From NCBI RefSeq assembly GCF_037975245.1, contig NC_092576.1, positions 18,716,611 through 18,780,610 on the forward strand: a stretch of 64,000 bases of DNA, read 5' to 3'. Shown here in pieces: positions 1-11,400 of the stretch (its first letter is position 1; the number at the start of each line of letters is the position of its first letter). The position numbers and the translations under genes were made by a program. This DNA is from Apostichopus japonicus. Lineage: Eukaryota; Echinodermata; Holothuroidea; Aspidochirotida; Stichopodidae. The notes under the pieces were generated by a model. That model did not search any database. It saw only the letters and a program-made list of their open reading frames with translations, and was not told the DNA's origin.

Positions 1-449
1 AAGGCAAGGGGTATGAATAGGGGTAGTGTGCGGAGAAGGTTGGTCCACTCAGGAGCATAACCTACCTTCGTTCTGTAGAGAAAAATAATTTCCCATGTGA
101 TTGGGAGAGTCATACACTTTAATTATTATATTGATACATGATTTCTTTTTTTTTTCAAAATGGTGTTTTAATCTTCAACATTCAAATCTATTTGTATATA
201 CGACGTTGCGTGCGTGTGTTATATATGTAAGGCATCTATCAGACAGTTTTGAGGAGGGAAGAAGGTACATGTTTGCATGATAATTGTAGCTACAGCCCTG
301 TGTGATATTAATCATATAAAGCAGATCCATTATAGTACGTGTGTGCAGGTATACGCAGGTATATCATATATCAGTGACAGCTATACCCGTCTTCCTTTTC
401 AAGTGATAAAATGTCTCTTTATATCTTTTCATGTTTATTTCATGTCAAG

Positions 450-629
450 GTGAGAAGCCTTTTCATTAGTGGTGACATACAAGGTGCCGAGCAAGCCTCT
501 GCAAGCGCTAAATTGTGGTCGAAGATCTCCCTTGGTATCGGTATTGTTTGGATCACTGTTTACGTGGTAATTCAAATTATAAGTATCGTCGCCACCGCCG
601 CCACCGTCTCCTCATTCGACTACTATTAA
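450..629 (+). CDS. Final CD225 exon of a dispanin gene (copy A), gene incomplete at window edge
   Basis: The exon follows the acceptor tcaag (AG at 448-449) and opens in phase 0 with [15 protein letters not shown]. It encodes 59 residues: the CD225 loop, the second membrane segment (around WITVYVVIQIISIV) and a short tail ending FDYY, then TAA at 627-629. It matches the exon at 39734-39913, with an identical predicted protein. The preceding membrane-segment exon should lie a few hundred bases to the left of the window, as it does in the other copy (761-bp intron). The usual AATAAA downstream is altered here to AATCAA (near 751-756). Confidence 0.8.
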   Translation: MRSLFISGDIQGAEQASASAKLWSKISLGIGIVWITVYVVIQIISIVATAATVSSFDYY

Positions 630-2513
630 TGGAGACGTATGGAAAGAAAAAGGACATCTCATTATTCACTTGTTTTTCTCTGTTTCTTTCTCCTTTAAAA
701 AAAAAAAATTACTACTTAGATGTTACACATTTTTTTTCTGAGGCAAACCGAATGAATCAAGTAAATTTTAAAATAATTTTGTTGATTAAAAATAGTTAGT
801 CTGAATAAGAACCAGTTTATGTTTTGATGATCTTTTCAAATATCGATATTTCTATTATTTGGTGTCAATGATTTCTTTTACCATTATAACTGAGTGTCCT
901 TAGATTATATAGTCATCTGTATTAACTCATTTGATCAACTTTATACACATGGGCCAATGTAAAGCACAATACAATGTACTCTATTTTTGTCTTCCAGAAT
1001 CCCCTACAAATCTTTACGCAACCATGTAATCCATTCTAACGACTTCCCTATGTACAGTATATCTTAAGTCATTGGTCCATAAACTGCTATCATTTCATAT
1101 CCACAACTTGAGGACATAAACAGACGCACACCATTCTAATAATTTGTATATGACTGAAGTCATCGAATGCCATTTGTACAGTGATAGGTTCCGAAGTGTG
1201 CTGTGGTCGGTCTGGAAACAGTGTTCAAAATGATCTAGTCTACACTCATTATATATTTCAAGTTGAATTAGTATTTTATCTCTCTTATTTACTGTATGAT
1301 GTAGTTGCCTTTGTATTTCTTTAACTTTTTATTATAACAGCGTTTTCTGTTTCGCATGATTGGATTATTTTTTTGCTCTTTGTTGTTCATATAACGAAAA
1401 ATCAATATAAAAAGAAACATCGTATTTGTAGGTAGAGGAAAGTAATGAAGTAAGACTTTAACATTATGTTTATACATTATGTTTATAATTCATACTACCT
1501 TTACTGATAAGAGACCCTTTATTTACTTACCATTGAAATATATTAATGTTAATATCTGTATGTGTGAGTGTTTATGTAGAACAGACGATACTGAAACCAT
1601 CGCACAGGAACGTCAATGGAACAACAATAAATAAAATGAATAATGCAGTAAACATTCAATATTCTATTGTAAGGATTAGTTGTTTCCGAACACTTCAGTT
1701 AAGTTTACTGGAGTAAACGATCGTAGATAGATAACTTTCGAGAACCCAGCCAGAAAATAGAACATTGTTGAAACTATTTAGAGGATAACAAATGTTGTAG
1801 TTAATTTAATCAATGACCAATTTCCAAGATGACTTAATTGAATTTACTAAGTCATGGTATTCCAGAAAGTGAATGCTAATTCCAGAAAGATTCTCAATAA
1901 ATATCAATGGTAGAAAGTTACCATTAGTAGTAAATATATCGTTAAAAACAAGACTTCACCTTTTACCCAATGTTGATAATCGAATGTTTTTAACTCCCCC
2001 CCCCCCCCCTTTACCGTTTTAACCGTACTACAAACGTACTACTGTTTTCATGATAATTGACTGAACAAGAATAAGACAAGAGTTTATTGTTTTATTTGTA
2101 TTTTATCTGTTTTTGTGTATTACATTGTGATGTATAGTTGCTTTTGTATTTATTAACTTGTTTGTTGTTACAGCGTTTTCTAGGAATTAATTGATGGACG
2201 TGATAAACGAGGGAAGCACAAAAACGGGAAAAACTTCTAATTAAAAAAAACACTACTTAAGTTTGTGACATTACTTTATTTGACTAACCTATGATAGCAA
2301 CAACTATTGAGCAAAGCTAAGTTTCTACATACAATCATCACAGCCTATCATGTCCTTTGATTCCATGACGTTATATGTCCCCGAGGTACTGCATACTATA
2401 CCCAGGTAATTATCCGTCCGTCTACCGTTCATCCATTCTGTTTTTGATGGCATATTTGCCTTAATCTAGAGATTCTTACCTGAATCCTACGCATATTGTA
2501 ATTTATTAAATTG

Positions 2514-2860
2514 CAAACCGATGGTTAGGCAGATTTCCCATTAACTTAATGTGGTGTCAGTCTACCATATGGTCGAAGATAACAGCAATAACGAAAGTAT
2601 TCCATGGATATCTTATAACCGCGTCACAATTTCAGCTTATAAACAGATGGCTAGGCTAGCTTACACCATTGACGTCTTCTGGTGTTAGGCAACCATGTAA
2701 TCGAATGTAACAGAAATAATGAAAGTGTTCCATGGATATCCTTATAATGCGTGACAATTTCAGCGAATAAACAGATGGTTAGGCTTAGCTAGATTTCTCA
2801 TTGACTCAGTGTGGTCTTAGGCTATCATGCTGAAGAAATTGAAAGAATTCTCACAATGAT
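2514..2860 (+). repeat. Tandem repeat, about 128-bp unit, roughly 2.7 copies
   Basis: Units begin aaac(c/a)gatgg at 2514, 2641 and 2770, and share ATTCCATGGATATC and the ATTTCAGC motif. The same array occurs in copy E near 41957-42300. Confidence 0.7.
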
Positions 2861-3740
2861 TATTTATTCATTCGTTTATTTCATAGAAGGAAAGGCTGAC
2901 AAGGAATTTTACGAAATGTTAATGGTTTATGGACGGGATTATAGACGGCCTTTTACTAAACGTTTATTCCAAATGCGATCAAATTGCGCGAATCGCGTAA
3001 TCTCGCTGCTAATGCGAACCCTGGGCCTGAATAATAGATAGCAGTAGTAACAACTGTTTAAGAGCTACATTTGATATTTATATGGTCTGATCCAATAGAC
3101 GTGGAGAGCAAACTAATGCAGCTGCGGCAGTGCGATGTTAGTAGTGATGTTACTTATATGAAGTTATTAACAAGTTAATGAAAGAATCAAAAGCAAATAG
3201 AAATGACTGACGAAGGTTTTATACCTTATCTAACACCAACGTATGTAAAAAAGAAAACATTGTCAGTAGAAAATATCATTCATTTATTATGGAATCCAAT
3301 ATTAACATTGAAAATCGTGATACACGAGGGTAAACAATTTTTTTCCGGGTACCTGGATAACCGATGGGGAACGGCTCTTGGGTACCCGGTTACCCATTTT
3401 GGATCCATGTAAACATATATATATATATATATATATACGTGAAAAAGTTGTAAGACGTTATTTTGGTTGAGGCTTTCATGTTTGATAACACAATAGATTA
3501 ACCTTAAGATTGATTCGGGAACCGACACCATCATCAATTTAGCATTTAAGGAGCAATCTAGCTATTCAGCATACTTAAGAGCTGAATATCATGAAAGCCA
3601 GAATTGATAAAAAGTACCTATGTCATATTTCTTATGACATGTCAAGACTAAAATGATGCCATAAGCTATCATTGAACACATGATATGTGATCTGTAAGTT
3701 AAGATATAATGCGAAGTTCATCTACTTCTGTACACCGTTA

Positions 3741-3972
3741 CATTTGTAACGTGTTGGAATCAATGTAGTACTTTGAGCTATCTTGCACTTGTAACGTGTT
3801 GGAATTAGTGTCGTACTTTGAGCATTTCATACACTTGTAACGTGTTGGAATTAATGTCGTACTACATGAGCTATCTTACAGTCTTGTAACGTGTTGGAAT
3901 TAACGACGTTCTTTGAGCTATCTCATACTTGTTACGTATCGGAATTAATGTCATACTTTGAGCTATCTTCTT
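3741..3972 (+). repeat. Tandem repeat, about 46-bp unit, five copies
   Basis: Units share TTGTAACGTGTTGGAATTA and CTTTGAGCTATCTT. The array is repeated in copy E (about 43184-43410), and two diverged units lie at 12153-12245. The units are degenerate and spacerless, so this is not a CRISPR array. Confidence 0.75.
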
Positions 3973-5089
3973 TCATGAACAATATCACTTTCGATCAAAT
4001 TAATTAATTTCCTATTTATATTGATGTCATTCAGTTTTTATACAATTTTCCATACCAAGTACCAAGTCAAAATACTTAGGACCAGCAGAAACAGATGATC
4101 ACATCTCACAAGCACATGCTGAAGTCATGACCCCTCCAGCTTTTACGTCAAAAAACACATCCTTCTTTGTGACTACCCAATAAGTCTCATTGTACGAAGA
4201 AATTGATGGTAGATACTGGGAATACAAATAACCAACACGAATTGTTGTTGACCTGCATGCTTGCAAAGCTAATGTGTCAAAATCCAAATATGTTAAAAAC
4301 CAATAGGCCTACAGTGCCTTGATTTGCCTTGCTTCCACTGTCTACAGTATGGGGTGTATTAAATACACTTCAGAAAATATATGTGCGTGCTTTGTACACC
4401 TTTCATATTCAACACTGTCACGCAAGCCAACTTCTCAAACAATAAGAAAGATATGTAAATAAAGTTGCATATATAAAATCAATTCAAAAGGCGTGTTAAT
4501 GTTGCATTGGATGTCTCGTTCAGAGACATGAAGAAGTATAAGGAAGTGGTTTACTTTGTATAATCATGCCATTAAAAGGAATTCATTCAGATATAACTTG
4601 TTTTTCAATTCGAGAGTTTAAAAGAGAAACTTAATTCAACCCTTTGCATACAAGGTTAGCGTTTTACGCCGAAATTGGTTTTCTTCTTCACGACTGGAGA
4701 TAACATACTGACGATCAAAAATATAGTTCCGTCTTAAAAACTAAATGCAGTGTTACTTATTGTTACGACCAAAAATGCGACATAAAATTCAATCAAAAAC
4801 TAAGTTACGTTGAATATTCTTCCGATAATCATTCCACCGTTTTTCAATATTAAAGTATAGTCGACCTGTGACTTGTAACGCTATCCTCCTACTCCTAGGC
4901 TAGGCTCGGTAGCATGATGATGCCAATACAGTTTTAACTATTTTTCTTTAGCCAACCTCGCCCATCCGTTTTGTATGTATAATTTGTATATGTTACAAAA
5001 TGTATGTGTATTGGCAACGCCCTACGTGATACACGCACAGTACTCCGTTAATAGTCGATGTAGTACACTGTACTGTTAATCGGATCTCA

Positions 5090-5960
5090 AAGTTACCTTC
5101 CGATTAAAATGGTCCATGGTTGACCCCTGTCCGACCTTCGTGTGCGAAGTTATCAGAGGTCAATTTTTTTTGTTTTTCAATAAGTACAGTTAGGATATCT
5201 GACATCTGACGGCGAGGTCAAAAGGTCAACGGTCAAATCTTGAAAAATACGCTCATTTTTGGAGAAACGGGGCAAAACCAAAAAAAAGTTTGTCAATAGT
5301 TTGATATATGATAGAGCTCTTTGTGCTATATATAGGAAACCCACTTCCGCTTCAATAGGACACCCAGTTCTCCAGTTATGAGGGGACAAAGGTTGGTTTT
5401 GATACCTTTCCAGCAGTAACATTATGTGTACATTGTAGGCCAAACAAATTTTAGGACAGAGTGCATCTCATCAAGAGGAACATTTTTGATAAAAATCATC
5501 ATGTCATCCAAGTTCATTCAAGGTTGATTATGTGCAAAAAACTGCCAACTTATGCTAATTTTTGAAACACGAAGTCCGACATGGCTTGTATATTTAGGAC
5601 AAGTTGTGAATTAAGTAGAGGCATATTTTCCAAAATAACCGTGATGTGATCCAAGGTCACCAAAGGTCATTTATGGGTCAAAATGTTTTTTTTTCTTCTA
5701 AATAACTTGTAAAACTACCACTGACAGGGTCCGACATGGTTGATATTTGTGGACTAGTTGTGAATGGGATAAAGGATCGTTTCCAAACATAACAGTCATG
5801 TGATCCAAGGTCAACAAAGGTCAATTAGGGGTAAAAAAAACTAGTATTTTTGCAATAACTTGAGAACCAAAAGTCCATCAAGGTTGGGAGTTACGCTATG
5901 GTAATCCAATAGTTGACCTGCATTTGTGTGACCTTTGACCTCAAGTTGACCTCCAGTGAC
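5090..5960 (+). repeat. AGGTCA-rich long repeat units, copy A
   Basis: Repeating units of roughly 300 bp contain GATCCAAGGTCACCAAAGGTCA-like strings, CCGACATGG and AATAACTTG. The longer array in copy E is 44570-46280. Intergenic; no ORF of note. Confidence 0.7.
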
Positions 5961-7362
5961 ATGTATTAGCTTCTTTCAAGTTGATTCTTTGAGGTTTCGT
6001 GGGCATATTCCAATCTAAATTGTCTATAAGTTGACACCTCTGCAATCTTAATGTGCGAAGCTATTAGAGATCAAGGTTTGGTTTGGTTTTGTAATACTTG
6101 GTGTGTTGATTCATAACATTGAGTACAAGAACCCTATTGTTTTTGATGGAGGTGTGTACGGTAGAATGACCTGTGTTATCATGCCATAGTATTATTGTAA
6201 CAGCTAGTTCTGGTTTTACTAACAAGCAGAAGTCTAGTGCATTGAAGTCATCGAAACCTCAATGCATTTTGTATTCCGTTTTTATCTCGGACATATGCTT
6301 CTTCCACAAACTGTTGGTCGAAAGTATCAAGCACATTTTGTAACCAAAAGCTTAACATTTTCTAATAATTACCAGCGTTTTGCAGGTAGCATGAAGAAAA
6401 GTCATTGTCATACGTTTTGAGATTTTGGTTGAAAGTGTGTAAAATGGTTTTCATATCATCCCTACACGAAGAGTACTGGGGATGACTTATTGTACTCTGT
6501 CGAGCATTGTTTCTAAAATTGGGACTAAAATTGCACCCCCCTCAAAGCATTGAGGTACTGAACTGAAACTTGTTGGGTTGGTCTGCTTTAATGGGGGAGG
6601 GAGGGGAGGGGCTGGAAGGGAGGGGGCATAATGTATCACGAATTCCTCCAAACCGTAGAATCGATTGACTTCAAACTTGATGGATAAATGCATGGATATA
6701 GGATGCAGTACCTTGGGGACTTGTAACGTCATTGGATCAAAGGACATGATAGGTTGCGATGATTGTATGCAGAAACTAAGCTTTGATCAATAAATGTTGC
6801 TATCATTGCAGGTTAGACAAATACTCAATGTTACAAACTTAATTAGCATTTTTTTAATTAGTAGTTTTTTTCTGTTTTGCGCTTTCTTCGTTAATTAAGC
6901 CCCTCAATTAATTCACAGAAAACGCTGTAAATGGGAAATAAGTTAACAAATACAACAGCAACTATACGTCACAATGTTAAACATAAAACACGAAAACAGA
7001 TAAAATACCAATAAAACAATTAACTCGAATTTTAACTCTATCGTCGATTATCATGAAAACAAAAAATACACAGCAAGGTTCAACAGATAAGGAGGGGTGG
7101 GTGTTAAAACACATTAGATTCTCAACATTGGATACAAAATGAAATTTTTTTTGTTAACGATATATTTACTCCTAAAGGTAACTTTCTACCTGAAATTTAT
7201 TGAGAAATTCTCTGGAAATAGTATTCACTCTCTGGAATATCATGACTGAGTGAACATTAATTAAGTCATCTTGGAAACTGGTCATTGATAAAGTGAGTTC
7301 CAACATTTGTAATACTGTTAATAGTTTAAACAATGTTCTATTTTCTGGCTGGGTTTTCGAAA

Positions 7363-7363
<1 letters not shown>

Positions 7364-7448
<85 letters not shown>
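7364..7448. repeat. (TA)n microsatellite
   Basis: 85 bp of pure TA at the end of copy A. Flanking sequence on the far side matches a different part of the family unit, so the array marks a rearrangement joint. Confidence 0.95.
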
Positions 7449-7450
<2 letters not shown>

Positions 7451-8334
7451 ATGGAAATAAAATAAAGGGTCTCCCATCAGTAAAGGTAACATGGATTATA
7501 AACAAAATTTTTCTTTAGAAAAATATGTATTTCAAAGAAATATGTTGGACTTAAACTGAGGAGGGTATTGGTTTCCTTGGTCTAACTTGCCTTAATTTTT
7601 CTATTTAGCTGATGTTGACATATAAAAAATGTTAAAGTCTTACTTCCACTACTTTTCCCTACCTTCAAGTACAAATGAATTTATATTGATTTTTCGATAT
7701 ATGAACAACAAAGAGCATACAAAAAAAAAAAATCCACTCATACGATAAAGAAACGCTGTAATAATAAAACGTTAGAGAAATACATGCAACTACATCATAC
7801 AGTAAAAAAGAGAGATAAAATACTAAATAAACTTGAAATATATAATTAGTATAGACCAAGTTATTTTGAACAGTTTCCAGACCGACTACAGTACACTTCG
7901 GTACCTAATCACGGTACAAAGGGCATTCGATGACTTCAGTCATATACAACTTATTAGAATGGTGTGCGTCTGTTTATGTTCTCAAGTTGTGAATATGAAA
8001 TGATAGCGGTTGATGGGGCAATGACTTAAGATATACTGTACATAGGGAAGTCGTTAGAATGAAGTACATGGTTGCGTATATATTTGTAGGGGATTCTGGA
8101 AGAAATCGTGTTCAAAAATAAAGTACATTATGTTGTGCCCTGCAGGGCCCATGTTTTGATCAAATTAGTTAAGACCGAGGACTATATAATGTAAAGACAC
8201 TCAGTTATAATGGTAAAAGAAATCATTGACACCAACTAATAGAAATATCGATATTTGAAAACATCGTCAAAAAGATAACCTTGTTTACATTCAGTCTAAC
8301 TATTTTCAATCAACAAAATTATTTTAATATTAGC

Positions 8335-8340
8335 TTTATT
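8335..8340 (-). promoter_or_regulatory. Polyadenylation signal AATAAA of dispanin gene 1
   Basis: AATAAA on the minus strand starts about 105 nt past the TGA at 8446-8444. The same site is AATAAA in copy C (16148-16153) but is mutated in copies A, D and E. This supports gene 1 as the copy with intact 3' processing. Confidence 0.5.
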
Positions 8341-8443
8341 CATTCGGTGCTTAGGAGACAAATATGTAACATCAGAGTAGCATAGTTTAACAAAATATGA
8401 AAAGAGAAAGAGAGATAAGAAAGAGTGTTTCCGTACGTCTCCA

Positions 8444-11400
8444 TCAATATGAGCCGGTGGAGGAGGTGCCAACGACAATTTGAAGTATCACGTAAATAGT
8501 AATCCAAACAATACCGATACCAAGGGAGATCTTCGACCACAATTTAGCCCTTGCAGAGGCTTGCTCGGCACCTTGTATGTCACCACTACTGAAAAGGCTT
8601 CTCGCCTTGACAAAAAATAAACATGGAAAGATATAAATAGACATTTTATCACTTGAAAAAGAAGACTGTTAATGCTTTTCTGTCACTGATATGTGATATA
8701 CCTGCCTATGCCTATACCCACACGTACCGTAATGTAACTTATTTATGTCATTTATATCACACAATTAATATGCCAACATGTACATTCTCCCCTCCCCAAA
8801 ATTTTCTTACAAATGCCTTACGTATATTACACACCCAAAGTCGTATAAACTTATGATATTAAAATGACGCAGATGATAACATCATTTTGAAAAATGAAAA
8901 ATAATGTATCAATATAATAATTAAACTTAAAGTCCCTGAAGTTCAATGAAAATGGGACAATTAATTTTTCTCTAGTACGAAGGTAGGCTATGCTCCTGCG
9001 TGGAACAATCTTCACCGCCCACTACCCCTATCCATACCCCTCGCCTTACCCACTCTTCCCTTATAAATGCTACATCATTGACTATGTGCACTACTTTCAC
9101 AATGCAAAAAAAAAAACTAAACTATCAGACTGGATTTTGGGGTCCAATTTTCTTGTCCTTTTTTTTCCAAATTTGAAATGATGATATTATTCGCCGGCTG
9201 GTTAATATAAACGGGGATTATATGGGATTATAGTACTATTGAACTGGTAATAAACAGTTATGCACAATTAACAAGAGACTGCTATAAAGTTCTCCAATAG
9301 CCCTGCTGGGTCAAATTTGAATTAGCTTCTAAAGGTTTACTCAAGTTTTGATTTTTTTTTTTGGTGGGGGAGGGGAGGGAGTTGGGGGATTGGTTGGGAA
9401 TGGTGGGAGATGAGAGGGTCTGACCTTTCAATACATTCTCATGTTAAAGATGATAACTACAGTTGTGTCAGTGAAACCTCCAGATGGTGGCAGTAAAATG
9501 TTTCAGCATTGGTGACCACTTGTTCTATATAACATATTTATGTGCAACACTGGAGATATTTCATGTAGGAAACCAAACAAAGGGTTATAAATCTGATCAT
9601 TCTGTACTAGCCAGGAATATGCTAGAATGACAATGATCCTTATAAATACTTACTTTAGTTGCAAATACAATAGCCACGATACCAGTAGGCAAGAAACAGA
9701 AAAAGGTGACCAGAATTGCCAATACCAAGTAGTCATTAGGTTGTACCTGGGTTGTACGAACAATTGTGACAGGAGCAGGCTGTGTGGCGGCAGCGACAGT
9801 GTTGACCTATATACGGAAAACATAGAACGATTAGCAACTTCGCATAGCAAACTGTCATGTAACAAAACACATCGAGGTACTACCGGCCATTAGTATATCA
9901 TAACAGTATTATGTCTGTAACAGTGTTATTATGTCATAAATAACCAATCTTGAGTATTATTGGTATGATCTCACGCACACACAATTCCCCACATTCCAGC
10001 TCGCTTTAAACTACACCAGGGCCACCTCTGCTCTATGTTCAATCCTGCACTCGCCCGTGTTCTGCTGGTATGGAGTAAGAAAATGCCAATCAAACAGAGA
10101 AATAGTTATAACCTTAGTGAGCCCAGGACTATAATAACGTAAACTATAGAACTTTACATAGGTCGCAATCCCGTTGTTTTTGTTAATAAAGGAGAGCCGA
10201 ACGTTCCATGATTGTGGAAAACTGTATTGAGATGTCAAGTATGTGTAAGCATGTCTACATAAATATCAGCATTTAATAGTATAACAGAAGTATGGCGACT
10301 TACGTACCGGTAATTATTAGCGAGTGATATTTGGAACTAACATGCCGAAGACAGAGAAGGAGAAGAAAAGACATCAACCTAATTGTATATACATATATTC
10401 AAGAGTATCGTAACAGTAGCGTGCCTATAAGTTACAACAAATGCGCCAATATGTTCAACGTATCTCACATATATGTTCAAATGTATTGCCCTTATAGTAT
10501 TAAAAGTACTTCATCAATATAAGTAGACTCTCACGGCTATATGTTCAAAGGTATGGCGCCTACAGGTTCCTAACTATTTATTTCTCTTTTCTGTCTTCGA
10601 CATGTCAATTGATGCCACGCCTAAGTGTAACTCCTTTTGGATATATAATACGCTAAAGTTTGTATTCTACTATAACATTGACATCTCATTTCTGGTTTCG
10701 ATTGTACGAATCTTTTGGGTCTCCGTTGTTTCCTTTGATAATTACGAGTGCTTGAAAAATTGGTACAGAACTTTGAAAGACTCTAATAAAACAAGTCCTG
10801 AGGTCGTCAGCGTATTTATAAAGCTGTGGGAATAATAAGTTTTGTATAATAAAATAAATGGGTCGATATATTGAGATGTGGATTGGAAATATGCTGTGAT
10901 AATATGTAACAATATTGCTAATAACAAACGTTAAAACATCTGCCTCTGAATATTCCTTTGAAAGATACAATGAAAAAAATGGAAAAAAAAAAATCACTGT
11001 TTGTAGCGCTTCCTACAATTTCTCCATAGTTAACACCAGCCCTAGACGTACCACTGTAACTTGTTGCTGCTGCTGTTGGGGCGGATAACCTTGTTGAGGC
11101 AGATAACCTTGTTGAGGCGGGTAACCTTGTTGAGGCGGGTAACCTTGTTGAGGAAGGTAACCTTGTTGAGGCGGGTAACCTTGTTGAGGCGGGTAACCTT
11201 GTTGAGGCGGGTAACCTTGTTGAGGCGGGTAACCTTGTTGAGGCGGAATTCCCGACTTGTTATCATATGGAGGAGGCTGTTGATCTGAAATAAATTTGAG
11301 TGGTAACATTGTTCCGTGCGTTTGTTGACCTATTACTCCTATAACTGGGAGTATACAGCGACGACAGTTTGATCTTTTCTTGCAACGTATCAAGGTATTA

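Larger units (their letters stand above)
1..7354 (+). repeat. Segmental duplication, copy A
   Basis: This block is nearly identical to 39293-47703 in direct orientation. The offset is 39292 at the start, 39284 after a small indel, and larger after (TCCG)n and other expansions. It contains the CD225 exon, its roughly 1.7-kb 3' flank, a 128-bp tandem repeat (about 2514-2860), a 46-bp tandem repeat (3741-3972), AGGTCA-rich repeats (about 5090-5960), and an inverted copy of its own 3' flank from about 6780. I see no further protein-coding gene in 630-7360. The copy is cut by the left window edge and ends at a (TA)n array. Confidence 0.9.
6780..9340 (-). repeat. Inverted copy (B) of the dispanin 3' flanking unit
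   Basis: Read on the minus strand, this block matches 1-2290 of copy A and 15178-17760 of copy C. Shared landmarks include the CD225 exon, the AATAAA region and CAGCGTTTTCT-type segments. With copy A it forms a large palindrome-like arrangement whose spacer is about 2300-6780. It contains the last exon of gene 1, and a (TA)n array at 7364-7448 interrupts it. Confidence 0.75.

Noticed and set aside
2811-3041. 76-codon frame preserved identically in copies A and E
   Set aside because: It starts at GTG, overlaps the 128-bp tandem repeat, and its conservation only reflects the recent duplication of the whole block.
3741-3972. Possible CRISPR-like array
   Set aside because: The units are contiguous and degenerate with no unique spacers, in a eukaryotic context with introns.
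9650-9865. 71-codon minus-strand ORF over the membrane-segment exon, and its twin at 38767-38976
   Set aside because: These are the wrong frame. The true CD225 exon uses the adjacent frame, bounded by the tatatag acceptor and gtaagt donor.
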